DNA from: CALJIC01 sp039805565
Lineage (GTDB): Bacteria > Chloroflexota > Chloroflexia > Chloroflexales > Roseiflexaceae
Length of the DNA stretch: 62,086 nt
NCBI GenBank assembly: GCA_039805565.1
Contig: JBDLTZ010000128.1
Coordinates: 1-62,086 of the forward strand
Direction: 5' to 3'
The notes beneath the pieces are model-generated. The model was not told the DNA's origin, ran no database searches, and worked only from the letters and a program-made list of their open reading frames with translations. Position 1 is the stretch's first letter. Every line of letters starts with the position of its first letter. Shown in pieces: positions 7,903 through 15,182 of the stretch. A program made the translations under genes and the position numbers.

Positions 7903-9393
7903 ATGAACACACAATCGCAGCCGCTACAACCCGCGGATAAGCCTGCTCTCACCATTGACCACGTCTGGCTCGCGGCCGCGCTGATTCTGCTGGCGCTGCG
8001 CCCGCTGCTCACCGTGATCCCGCCGAACGATTTCTGGTGGCATATGGCCGTCGGGCGGGCGGTTGTTGAGCAGGGCTCTATCCCACAGGTGGATGCCTTC
8101 TCCTTCACCCGCGCCGGCGAGCCGTTCGTCAACCAGGCCTGGCTGGCGCAGCTCCTGATGTTCGGCCTGCACAGCCTCGGCGGCGTGCCGCTGGTGCTGG
8201 TGGTGCAGTCGCTCGTGATCACGCTGGCCTACGGGTTGCTGCTGCGGCTGTGCGTCATTCGGACCGGCAGGCTGCGGCTGTGCGTCGCGCTGCTGCTGCT
8301 CACGATCATGCCGATGTCGTTCGACAACTGGAGCGTGCGGCCGCAGAGCTACGTCTTCCCGCTGTTCGCCGCTTTCCTCACCGTACTCACCGAGCACCGC
8401 CTTGGCCGCGCCAGCCGGCTCTGGCTGCTGCCGCCGCTGATGGCGCTGTGGGTCAATATGCACGGCTCGTTCGTGCTCGGCCTGGCCCTGATCGGCATTA
8501 CCTTCGCCGGCGAGTGGCTCAAGGCGCTTGCGCGGCAGCCCTCGTCCTTCGCTGACCGGCCCTCGGCCCTGCCGCTCTGGGGGGCGCTCACGGCGCTCGC
8601 TACCCTGCTCAACCCGCGCGGCCCCGGCGTGCTGGCCTACGTCTCCAACCTGCTCGGCAGCAGCCAGGTCACCACGCTTGTCACCGAGTGGTCGCCGCCG
8701 AGCGTGCGCGACATCAACGGCGCGATCTTCTTCTTGGTTGCGATGGCCTGCTGCGCCGTGCTGGCCTACTCCCGCCGCCGGCCCGATCTCACCGACATGC
8801 TGCTGCTCGGGGCGTTCTTCTGGCTCGCCCTGGGCGCCACGCGCAACGTGGTCTGGTTCGGCTTCGTGGTCACGCCGCTGCTGGCGGTGCAGGTCGCCAC
8901 GCTGCTGCCGAAGCCGCGCGGCCGGCCGTTCTATGGCTTGCCGGCGCTCAACGCGGCGCTGATCGGCGTGCTGGCGCTGCTGCTGCTGCTCGCCTCGCCG
9001 TGGGTCAAGCCAGCGCTCGACCTGCCGCCCGCCGTGGGCGGGTTGCTCTCGGAGGACACGCCGGTGGAGGCGGTGCGCGCCCTTGCGCAGCAGCCGGATC
9101 GGCCGGAGCGCCTCTTTCACGCCATGGGCTACGGCTCCTATCTGATCTGGGCCGCCCCCGAGCAGAAGGTCTTCATCGACCCGCGCATCGAGCTCTACCC
9201 CTTCCGCCAGTGGGTGGACTACCTGAACCTGAGCCAGGCCAACAATGTAGATGCGCTGCTGGAGTCCTACGCGATCGACGGTGCGCTCCTCAGCGTGGCC
9301 GAGCAGGAGCCGCTGGTCGATGCTTTGCGCGCCGACTCGGGCTGGGACGTGCGCTACGAAGACGACCACACCGTGCTGCTCGTCCGGCGTTAG
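7903..9393 (+). CDS. Polytopic membrane protein, paralogue of the preceding gene (copy 2)
   Basis: This 496-aa protein aligns end to end with the upstream gene. It has P-N-D-F-W-W-H-M-A-V-G in the first loop, the same Q-A-W-L-A-Q-L-L-M-F helix start, and at the C-terminus Y-G-S-Y-L-I-W-A-A-P-E followed by V-F-I-D-P-R-I-E-L-Y-P. The two genes are 21 bp apart on the same strand, so this is a tandem duplication that has diverged. Predicted location is the cytoplasmic membrane with a soluble C-terminal domain. The function is unknown; transfer of sugar from a lipid carrier is one option. Confidence 0.72.
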   Translation: MNTQSQPLQPADKPALTIDHVWLAAALILLALRPLLTVIPPNDFWWHMAVGRAVVEQGSIPQVDAFSFTRAGEPFVNQAWLAQLLMFGLHSLGGVPLVLVVQSLVITLAYGLLLRLCVIRTGRLRLCVALLLLTIMPMSFDNWSVRPQSYVFPLFAAFLTVLTEHRLGRASRLWLLPPLMALWVNMHGSFVLGLALIGITFAGEWLKALARQPSSFADRPSALPLWGALTALATLLNPRGPGVLAYVSNLLGSSQVTTLVTEWSPPSVRDINGAIFFLVAMACCAVLAYSRRRPDLTDMLLLGAFFWLALGATRNVVWFGFVVTPLLAVQVATLLPKPRGRPFYGLPALNAALIGVLALLLLLASPWVKPALDLPPAVGGLLSEDTPVEAVRALAQQPDRPERLFHAMGYGSYLIWAAPEQKVFIDPRIELYPFRQWVDYLNLSQANNVDALLESYAIDGALLSVAEQEPLVDALRADSGWDVRYEDDHTVLLVRR

Positions 9394-9404
9394 CCGCCTA
9401 TTGC

Positions 9405-9433
9405 TTTACACTCCATTGGCGCTATGGTACGAT
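9405..9433 (+). promoter_or_regulatory. Putative promoter of the Ser/Thr kinase gene
   Basis: TTTACA (9405-9410) and TACGAT (9428-9433) are spaced by 17 bp, with TGG just before the -10 (extended -10). The element lies about 40 bp before the kinase start codon, in the short gap after the membrane-protein gene. Confidence 0.5.
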
Positions 9434-9473
9434 ATATCACCTTCCTTATAGACATGATTGGCGGCTAGTAAGG

Positions 9474-11135
9474 ATGGATATGCTGCGGCGCTGGTTAATG
9501 CGGGGTAAAAAGCCTGTAAAGCCGACGGCGCAGCTTGGCCGTGAGTTCGCCGTGGGCGATGTCGTCGAGCAGCGCTTCGACATCGAGAGCTTACGCCGGG
9601 GCTACATGGGGGTTGTCTACATCGCCTACGACCGCCAGCGGCGCGAGCGGGTGGTGCTCAAGACCTTCCAGAACAAGTACCTGTGGGACGAGGAGGCGAT
9701 CGCGCGCTTCAACGTCGAAGCCGAGCTCTGGATGCGGCTCGGCAGCCACCCCAACATCGTGCACGCGCTGGACTTGCGCACCTTCCTCGGCAAACCGCAC
9801 GTCGTGGCCGAGTACGTCCACGGCGGCCCGCTCCGCGCGCTCGTCGGCCACCTCCAGATTCAGGAGACGCTCGACTACGCCATCCAGATCTGCTGGGGCA
9901 TGCAGTACGCCATCGACCAGGCGGCCCTCATGCACCGCGATCTTAAGCCCGACAACATCCTGGTGACGCTCGACGGCCAGGTAAAGGTGACCGACTTCGG
10001 CCTCTCGCGTGTGCTGCCCACGTGGCAGTGGGCCGAGCACCTGCGCGACCACCGCAGCGCCGCGATGCGTATGCGCGCTATGCCGCCGGCCGAGGCGCTC
10101 GACGGCACCCTGCCCTACATGGCCCCCGAGCTGTTCGAGCTCACCGGCACCGTCGGCGTCTGGACCGATATCTACGCCTTCGGCGTCACGCTCTACGAGT
10201 TGCTGACTGGTAAGCTGCCGTTCGACTCCATGCGCGACGAGTCGCTTATCCGCATGCACGTGCGTGTTCCGCCCAAGGACCCGCGCCAGGTCAAGGCCAA
10301 CGTCCACCCGGCCGCGGTGCCCGTGGTGATGCGCTGCCTTGCCAAGCGCCCCACCGAGCGCTACCAGAGCTTCCGCGAGCTCGAGAGCGCCCTCCAGACG
10401 GTGCGGAAGGAGATCGTGGGCGCGTACTACGAGGTCGAGTGGCCGGAGAGCAACCGCGAGGAGTGCGACAGCTGGACCGCCCAGGGGCTGGCGCACATGA
10501 AGCTCGGTGAGCACAGCGACGCCGTGCGCTGCTTCAACTATGCCGTGGAGCTGGATCGCAACCGTGCCGACTGCTGGCTCAACCTGGGGGGCGCGCGGCT
10601 CAAGCTCTGGCAGTACCACGAGGCGCTGTCTGCCGTGGACGAGGGCCTGCGCCGCGCCGTCAGCCGCAACGAGTTCGGCCAACTCTACGCTGTCCGCGCC
10701 GAGATCTATACCACCATGGGCAAACCCGACCGCGCCCTGCCGGCGATCGATCAGGGCCTCTCCTACACGCCGAACGCCCCGCGTCTCTGGATCGACAAGG
10801 CTGTGCTGCTCCAGAGCGCCGGCATGCTCCGCGAGGCCCAGGAGTGCGCCGAGCGCGCCCTTGGCTTTGACAAGCTCGACCCGGACGCCCACCGGCTGCT
10901 CGGCGATATCCAGCGAGACCAGGGACGCCACAGGAAGGCCGCCGAGGCCTACGCCGAGGCCCTCAAGCTCGATCCTCGCTCGGCCGACTCGTGGGCGCGC
11001 TACGGCACGATGCTGCTGCGCACCAGCGGCCCGCGGCCCGCGATGCAGGCCTTCGAGATGGCGATCAAGCTCGACCCGGACCATGCCGAGGCCCTTGCGG
11101 GACAACGTCAGGCCCGCCGCGAGCTCGGTCGCTAG
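9474..11135 (+). CDS. Ser/Thr protein kinase with C-terminal TPR repeats
   Basis: The 553-aa protein is a Hanks-type kinase. Key residues are Lys63 in V-V-L-K-T-F, the catalytic loop H-R-D-L-K-P-D-N at 154-161, D-F-G at 174-176 and A-P-E at 217-219. The glycine loop is thin (R-R-G-Y-M-G-V-V-Y), with two of the usual three glycines. From about residue 330 to the end there are five or six TPR units, for example L-G-E-H-S-D-A-V-R-C-F-N-Y-A-V-E-L. No transmembrane helix is present, so it acts in the cytoplasm, with the TPRs probably recruiting partners. ATG 9474 abuts an AAGG; the Met two codons later (9480) has better ribosome-site spacing and may be the true start. Confidence 0.88.
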   Translation: MDMLRRWLMRGKKPVKPTAQLGREFAVGDVVEQRFDIESLRRGYMGVVYIAYDRQRRERVVLKTFQNKYLWDEEAIARFNVEAELWMRLGSHPNIVHALDLRTFLGKPHVVAEYVHGGPLRALVGHLQIQETLDYAIQICWGMQYAIDQAALMHRDLKPDNILVTLDGQVKVTDFGLSRVLPTWQWAEHLRDHRSAAMRMRAMPPAEALDGTLPYMAPELFELTGTVGVWTDIYAFGVTLYELLTGKLPFDSMRDESLIRMHVRVPPKDPRQVKANVHPAAVPVVMRCLAKRPTERYQSFRELESALQTVRKEIVGAYYEVEWPESNREECDSWTAQGLAHMKLGEHSDAVRCFNYAVELDRNRADCWLNLGGARLKLWQYHEALSAVDEGLRRAVSRNEFGQLYAVRAEIYTTMGKPDRALPAIDQGLSYTPNAPRLWIDKAVLLQSAGMLREAQECAERALGFDKLDPDAHRLLGDIQRDQGRHRKAAEAYAEALKLDPRSADSWARYGTMLLRTSGPRPAMQAFEMAIKLDPDHAEALAGQRQARRELGR

Positions 11136-11151
11136 CGTGAGACATTCAGCG

Positions 11152-11160
11152 TGCTATAAT
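11152..11160 (+). promoter_or_regulatory. Extended -10 promoter of fabF
   Basis: TGC followed by a perfect TATAAT (11155-11160) lies 40 bp before the fabF ATG, just after the kinase stop codon. No recognisable -35 is present. An AAGGAG ribosome site follows before the ATG. Confidence 0.7.
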
Positions 11161-11200
11161 ATCTGCGCTGGTAAACGGAATCTTAAGGAGCGATCAGCCG

Positions 11201-12439
11201 ATGACACGGCGTGTTGTGATTACGGGAATGGGAGCCGTGAGCCCGCTTGGGCTCGATGTTGCATCCCTGTGGCAGGGCGTGCGCGAGGCGCGGAGCGGCA
11301 TTGGGCCGATCACCCTGTGCGATACCGAGGGCCTCGACTCGCGCATCGGCGGCGAGGTTCATGGGTTCGACCCGCTGAACTACATGGACCGCAAGGAAGT
11401 TCGTCGCAATGATCGCTTCATCCATTTTGCCGTGGCCGCCGCGCGCGAGGCGCTGCGCTCCGCCGAGCTGACGGTGACGCCTGAGAACGCCGAGTCGATC
11501 GGCGTGATCATCGGCAGCGGCATCGGTGGCATCGATACGCTTGCCGAGGGCGTGCTCACGCTGCGTGACAAGGGCCCCGGCCGCGTCAGCCCCTTCCTCG
11601 TGCCGGCGATGATCAACAATATGGCTGCCGGCCAGGTCTCGATGATCTTCGGCCTCAAGGGCCCGAACTTCTGCCCGACCTCGGCCTGTGCCACCGGCGC
11701 CCACTCGATCGGCGAGGCCGTTGAGACCATCCGTCGCGGCTGGGCCGACGCAATGGTGGCTGGCGGCAGCGAGGCTCCGATCACTCCGATCGGCATTGCG
11801 GCCTTTGCGAGCTCGCGCGCGATCACCACCCGCAACGACTCGCCGGAGACCGCCTCCCGCCCCTTCGATGCGACCCGTGATGGGTTCGTGCTCTCCGAGG
11901 GCGGCGCGGTGGTGGTGCTTGAGGCCCTCGAGCACGCCCAGGCTCGCGGCGCGCGCATCCTTGCCGAGGTGGTGGGCTACGGCCTCTCCGCTGACGCGTA
12001 CCACATCACCCAGCCCCCCGCAGGCGGCGAGGGCGCCCTGCGCGCTATGCGCACGGCGCTCAAGCATGCCGGCCTCTCCCCCGCCGATGTCGACTACGTC
12101 AATGCCCACGGCACCAGCACCCCCGCGGGCGACGCCGCCGAGACACAGGCGATCAAGTCGCTTCTCGGCGAGCGCGCCTACCAGGTGCCTGTCAGCTCCA
12201 GTAAGTCGCAGTTCGGCCACCTTCTCGGCGCCGCCGGCGCGATCGAGGCGATCGTCTCGGTCCTCGCCATCCAGAACGACCTGCTGCCCCCGACGATCAA
12301 CTACGTCAACCCCGACCCGCAGTGCGATCTGGACTACGTCCCGAACGCCGCTCGCCCGGGCCGCATCAACGTTGCTATCAGCAACTCGTTTGGTTTCGGC
12401 GGACATAATGTGTCGCTGGTGTTTAGGCGCTACGCGTAG
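11201..12439 (+). CDS. fabF: Beta-ketoacyl-ACP synthase II
   Basis: The 412-aa protein is a thiolase-fold condensing enzyme of fatty-acid elongation that joins malonyl-ACP to an acyl-enzyme. The Cys-His-His set is intact: Cys163 in T-S-A-C-A-T-G, His303 in V-N-A-H-G-T-S-T-P, and His340 in F-G-H-L-L-G-A-A-G. The start V-V-I-T-G-M-G-A-V-S-P-L-G and the length are standard for FabF. The ribosome site AAGGAG stands 10 nt upstream and an extended -10 promoter is at 11152-11160. rnc follows after 84 bp, an arrangement of fatty-acid and RNase III genes known in many bacteria. Confidence 0.96.
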   Translation: MTRRVVITGMGAVSPLGLDVASLWQGVREARSGIGPITLCDTEGLDSRIGGEVHGFDPLNYMDRKEVRRNDRFIHFAVAAAREALRSAELTVTPENAESIGVIIGSGIGGIDTLAEGVLTLRDKGPGRVSPFLVPAMINNMAAGQVSMIFGLKGPNFCPTSACATGAHSIGEAVETIRRGWADAMVAGGSEAPITPIGIAAFASSRAITTRNDSPETASRPFDATRDGFVLSEGGAVVVLEALEHAQARGARILAEVVGYGLSADAYHITQPPAGGEGALRAMRTALKHAGLSPADVDYVNAHGTSTPAGDAAETQAIKSLLGERAYQVPVSSSKSQFGHLLGAAGAIEAIVSVLAIQNDLLPPTINYVNPDPQCDLDYVPNAARPGRINVAISNSFGFGGHNVSLVFRRYA

Positions 12440-12508
12440 CCGAAAGCCGCGAGCCGCGAGCCGTGGGCCGTGAGCCGATCAGCTCACGGCCCGCAGACCG
12501 CAGCGCAA
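12439..12508. repeat. Heptanucleotide repeat element with hairpin (between fabF and rnc)
   Basis: Starting at the last base of the fabF stop codon, ten consecutive 7-bp units can be read. Five follow the pattern GCCGNNN (GCCGAAA, GCCGCGA twice, GCCGTGG, GCCGTGA), and the later ones are their reverse complement. The two halves form a perfect 11-bp stem (GGGCCGTGAGC at 12465-12475 with its complement at 12482-12492, loop of 6). No T tract follows on either strand, so it is not a classical terminator. It lies in the mRNA leader of rnc and could affect read-through or be an RNase III substrate. Confidence 0.75.
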
Positions 12509-12523
12509 GTGACAAGGCACGAG

Positions 12524-13231
12524 ATGCCATCGATCGATCGCCTTCTCGATCACCTCGGTGTGCCCCTGCGTGATACGCACCTGCTCCGCGCCGCCCTCAT
12601 CCACCGTTCGTTCATCAATGAGCACCCCGAGCGCGAGCCGGACCTCGAGAGCAACGAGCGGATGGAATTCCTCGGGGACTCGATCGTCAACGCCGTCGCC
12701 GCCATGCTGGTCTATGAGCGCTTCCCCAGCTACGATGAGGGACGGCTCACGGCCGCCCGCACCTCGCTCGTCAACACCGGTTCGCTCGCTAGCCTCGCCC
12801 GGCGCTTCGGGCTCGGCGCCTACCTCAGGCTCAGCAAGGGCGAGGAGCGCAGCGGCGCCCGCGACCGTGACGCCATGCTCGCCGACGCGTTTGAGGCGGT
12901 CGTCGCGGCGCTCTTCCTGGACGGCGGGCTCGATGCCGCCCGGACGTTTCTCGCGCCGCTCTTCGCTGAGCAGATCGAGCTGGTCGCCACCGGCGGCCAT
13001 CAGCTGGACTACAAGAGCCGCCTCATGGCCCGGGTCCAGTCCGAACGCAACGTCACCCCACGCTACCAGACGGTCTCTGTCTCGGGGCCCGAGCACCGGC
13101 CCCAGATCACGGTCGAGGTGCTCATCGCCGACGTATCAATGGGAACCGGGAGCGGTCCGAGCAAGCAGGCCGCCGCTCAGGCCGCTGCTCAGGCTGCTCT
13201 GGAGCGGCTCGACATCGATGCTAGAGCCTAA
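12524..13231 (+). CDS. rnc: Ribonuclease III
   Basis: This 235-aa protein cuts double-stranded RNA in rRNA and mRNA processing. The RNase III signature N-E-R-M-E-F-L-G-D-S spans residues 44-53, giving acidic catalytic residues at 45, 48 and 52. The second acidic pair is in A-D-A-F-E-A-V. A double-stranded-RNA binding domain fills the C-terminus, with the G-S-G-P-S-K-Q-A-A-A-Q-A-A motif. I start at ATG 12524, which has AAGG six nt upstream; a GTG at 12470 would put 18 extra residues inside the heptad-repeat hairpin and is unlikely. Confidence 0.95.
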   Translation: MPSIDRLLDHLGVPLRDTHLLRAALIHRSFINEHPEREPDLESNERMEFLGDSIVNAVAAMLVYERFPSYDEGRLTAARTSLVNTGSLASLARRFGLGAYLRLSKGEERSGARDRDAMLADAFEAVVAALFLDGGLDAARTFLAPLFAEQIELVATGGHQLDYKSRLMARVQSERNVTPRYQTVSVSGPEHRPQITVEVLIADVSMGTGSGPSKQAAAQAAAQAALERLDIDARA

Positions 13232-13277
13232 AGGTGAGAGCACTGCGCCCCTGGCCTCACAGCACTCGCTCTGCATC

Positions 13278-14129
13278 ATGACACGACGACTGCTCATAAG
13301 CGGTGGCTCGGGATACCTCGGCCGCGCTCTTGTCCGACTGGCAACCTCCCAGCCGTGGGAGGTCGTTGTGACCTATCACGGGCACCGCCCCACGACCCCA
13401 GGCCTCGAGGTCATTCGGCTCGATCTGCGCGATGCCTCGGCCGCCGAGGAAGCTGTTGCTGCACTGCGCCCCGATGTCGTTATCCACACCGCCTACGTTC
13501 AGGACGGCCCCGACCTCGAGGCCGTGACGGTGGCCGGCTCTGGTGCCGTCGCCCGCGCGGCGCGTTCCGTGGGCGCCCGCCTGATCCATATGTCGAGCGA
13601 TGTCGTCTTCGACGGCGAGCATGTCGGTAGCTATGCCGATGATGCCCTCCCCGCGCCGATCTCGCCGTATGGTCGGGCGAAGGCTGCCGCCGAGCGTCTG
13701 GTGGCTGACGCCCACCCCGGCGCGCTGATTGTCCGCACGTCACTGATCTACGGCGGCGCCGAGCCGAGCAAGCACGAGACCCTCGCCCTGGATGCCGCGG
13801 CCGGTCGCGCCGACGTGGCGTTCTTCACCGATGAGCTGCGCTGCCCTGTGGTCGTGGATGATCTGGCTGCCGCGCTGCTGGAGCTGGCGGTGATCGATGT
13901 CTTCGGCACGCTGAACGTGGCCGGTGCGGACATTGTCAGCCGCTATATGTTTGCGCAGCTTGTGGTGGAGGCCGCCGGCGGGGATGCCGGGCGGCTGCGC
14001 TCCGCCGTGAGCGCCGGGAGCGGCGTTCCACGCCCGCGCAACTGTGCTCTAGACTCACGGCGGGCGCAAACAATGATCAGCACACGTCTCCGCGGCGCCA
14101 GTCAGGTGCTGCGACCGCGGCTGGAATAG
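13278..14129 (+). CDS. SDR-type nucleotide-sugar reductase (RmlD-like)
   Basis: The 283-aa protein is an extended SDR with the Rossmann motif G-G-S-G-Y-L-G near residues 8-14. It also has the H-M-S-S-D-V-V-F-D-G string typical of dTDP-4-dehydrorhamnose reductase and the Y-G-R-A-K catalytic Tyr-Lys pair. Binding-site strings I-V-R-T-S-L-I-Y-G and C-P-V-V-V-D-D-L-A follow. RmlD itself is the best family match, but RmlA/B/C are not nearby, so the exact substrate is open; a MAT2B-like role is also possible. It starts 46 bp after rnc and is followed 19 bp later by the HEAT-repeat gene. Confidence 0.8.
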   Translation: MTRRLLISGGSGYLGRALVRLATSQPWEVVVTYHGHRPTTPGLEVIRLDLRDASAAEEAVAALRPDVVIHTAYVQDGPDLEAVTVAGSGAVARAARSVGARLIHMSSDVVFDGEHVGSYADDALPAPISPYGRAKAAAERLVADAHPGALIVRTSLIYGGAEPSKHETLALDAAAGRADVAFFTDELRCPVVVDDLAAALLELAVIDVFGTLNVAGADIVSRYMFAQLVVEAAGGDAGRLRSAVSAGSGVPRPRNCALDSRRAQTMISTRLRGASQVLRPRLE

Positions 14130-14148
14130 CCGGGAGGAGAGCCGGGCT

Positions 14149-14799
14149 ATGGGAGAAACGCCGGAGTCCATCAGGCACCTCTTGGTCGAGCTGCAGAGCT
14201 CCGACGAGTTTGCGCGTGCGCAGGCCTCCTTCGCGCTGGGGATGCTTGGCGAGCCTGCGGTGGAGCCGCTGATCGGCCTGCTCCATCACGACGATCGTGA
14301 CGTGCGAATGCGTGCTGCCTGGGCGCTGGGTGTCATTGGTCAGCCCGCGCTGCCCGCGCTGCTCGCTCTGGCCGAAAGTGGGATGCCTTCCCTGCGTGTC
14401 GAGGCGATCCGCGTGCTGGGCGTGATCGGCGAGGGCCGCTCCCTCAACCAGCTGTTTCACGCCCTCACTGATCCCGCGCCGAATATCGCGCAGCGAGCCG
14501 CGATCGCGCTTGGCAGGATCGGGGATCCGCGCGCATTTCACCCGCTGCTCACCGCCGCACATCACCCGTCGCCGGACGTGCGCTTCGCCGTCTGTAGCGC
14601 GCTGGCGCATCTGCACGCTGTGGATGCGCTGCCCGCCCTGCGGCGCCTTGCGCTTGAGGAGACGGCTGTCACCTCGTGGGGCGCTTCCGTGGCCGAGGCT
14701 GCCGCGCGCGCGGCGCAGGAGATCGCTGCCGGGCGTCCCCAGGCGGAGCCCGCGTTTGCCCGTGTGAGCGAGTTGCTCCGCGTGTGGCAGGAAGATTAA
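14149..14799 (+). CDS. HEAT-repeat (PBS-lyase-like) protein
   Basis: The 216-aa protein is built of about five 30-residue helical repeats of the pattern A-x-x-A-L-G-x-I-G-x-P-A-x-x-x-L, for example R-A-A-W-A-L-G-V-I-G-Q-P-A-L-P-A-L-L-A-L. Such repeats form a solenoid used for protein-protein contacts, and in phycobilisome lyases for binding chromophorylated proteins. No catalytic residues can be assigned. A ribosome site GGGAGGAG lies upstream of the ATG. It closes the fabF-rnc-reductase run; a promoter region for the next operon follows. Confidence 0.85.
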   Translation: MGETPESIRHLLVELQSSDEFARAQASFALGMLGEPAVEPLIGLLHHDDRDVRMRAAWALGVIGQPALPALLALAESGMPSLRVEAIRVLGVIGEGRSLNQLFHALTDPAPNIAQRAAIALGRIGDPRAFHPLLTAAHHPSPDVRFAVCSALAHLHAVDALPALRRLALEETAVTSWGASVAEAAARAAQEIAAGRPQAEPAFARVSELLRVWQED

Positions 14800-14874
14800 T
14801 CGCAGCTATTTACACGCTTTACAATCGCTTTGCATCAGCTTAACCTCGTTGCCCGATGATTTAGGGCTGTTTGG

Positions 14875-14903
14875 TTGACGTATTTTCACCCATCTGCTAT
14901 AAT
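14875..14903 (+). promoter_or_regulatory. Near-consensus sigma-70 promoter of the peptide-transport operon
   Basis: TTGACG (14875-14880) and TATAAT (14898-14903) are separated by exactly 17 bp, with TG one base before the -10 as well. This is the strongest promoter seen in the window. It lies about 280 bp before the lipoprotein start codon, so the mRNA has a long leader. Confidence 0.88.
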
Positions 14904-15182
14904 CGGTCATCTTTCTAAACCGTCTAGGTCTTATCTTTCAAGCATGACCTCCGACACAGTCCTGAGCAGGTCTATGCTTGTTTCCGTGTACTCTAACTGA
15001 GTCCACGTGGTACGCTGTGCAGTGCTACACACCGGGACAATCCTCACCCACCGCTCGAGGGAGTGCGGTGCCCCCTGATACGTCTGGAACGCTTAAGGAG
15101 GTGGCGCGCGGCGCATCGATTGCTGAGAATCCTGTCCGAAGCTGACAGACTCCCCACGTGAGTGAAAGGACCAACTTCCCCT
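14904..15182 (+). other. Long 5' leader with an orphan perfect Shine-Dalgarno
   Basis: The 14800-15182 gap holds the promoter and then about 270 nt of untranslated leader. Features seen are the palindrome CCACGTGG (15003-15010), a CACCGC/GCGGTG stem (15049-15070), and at 15094-15103 the ten-base TAAGGAGGTG, a full match to the usual anti-Shine-Dalgarno. No ATG or GTG sits at the right distance after it. A TTG at 15120 could open a 13-codon leader peptide ending at 15161, which is speculative. No known riboswitch class was recognised. Confidence 0.5.

Noticed and set aside
8688..9473. Upstream extension of the Ser/Thr kinase frame
   Set aside because: It runs out of frame through the conserved membrane protein; kinase homology starts after 9474 where a ribosome site and promoter are present.
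12465..12492. Classical Rho-independent terminator after fabF
   Set aside because: The stem is perfect but no T tract follows, and the whole region has 7-bp periodicity, so it is better described as a heptad element.
13278..14129. Definite rmlD assignment
   Set aside because: Motifs fit RmlD-like SDRs, but rmlA, rmlB and rmlC are absent nearby, so no symbol was given.
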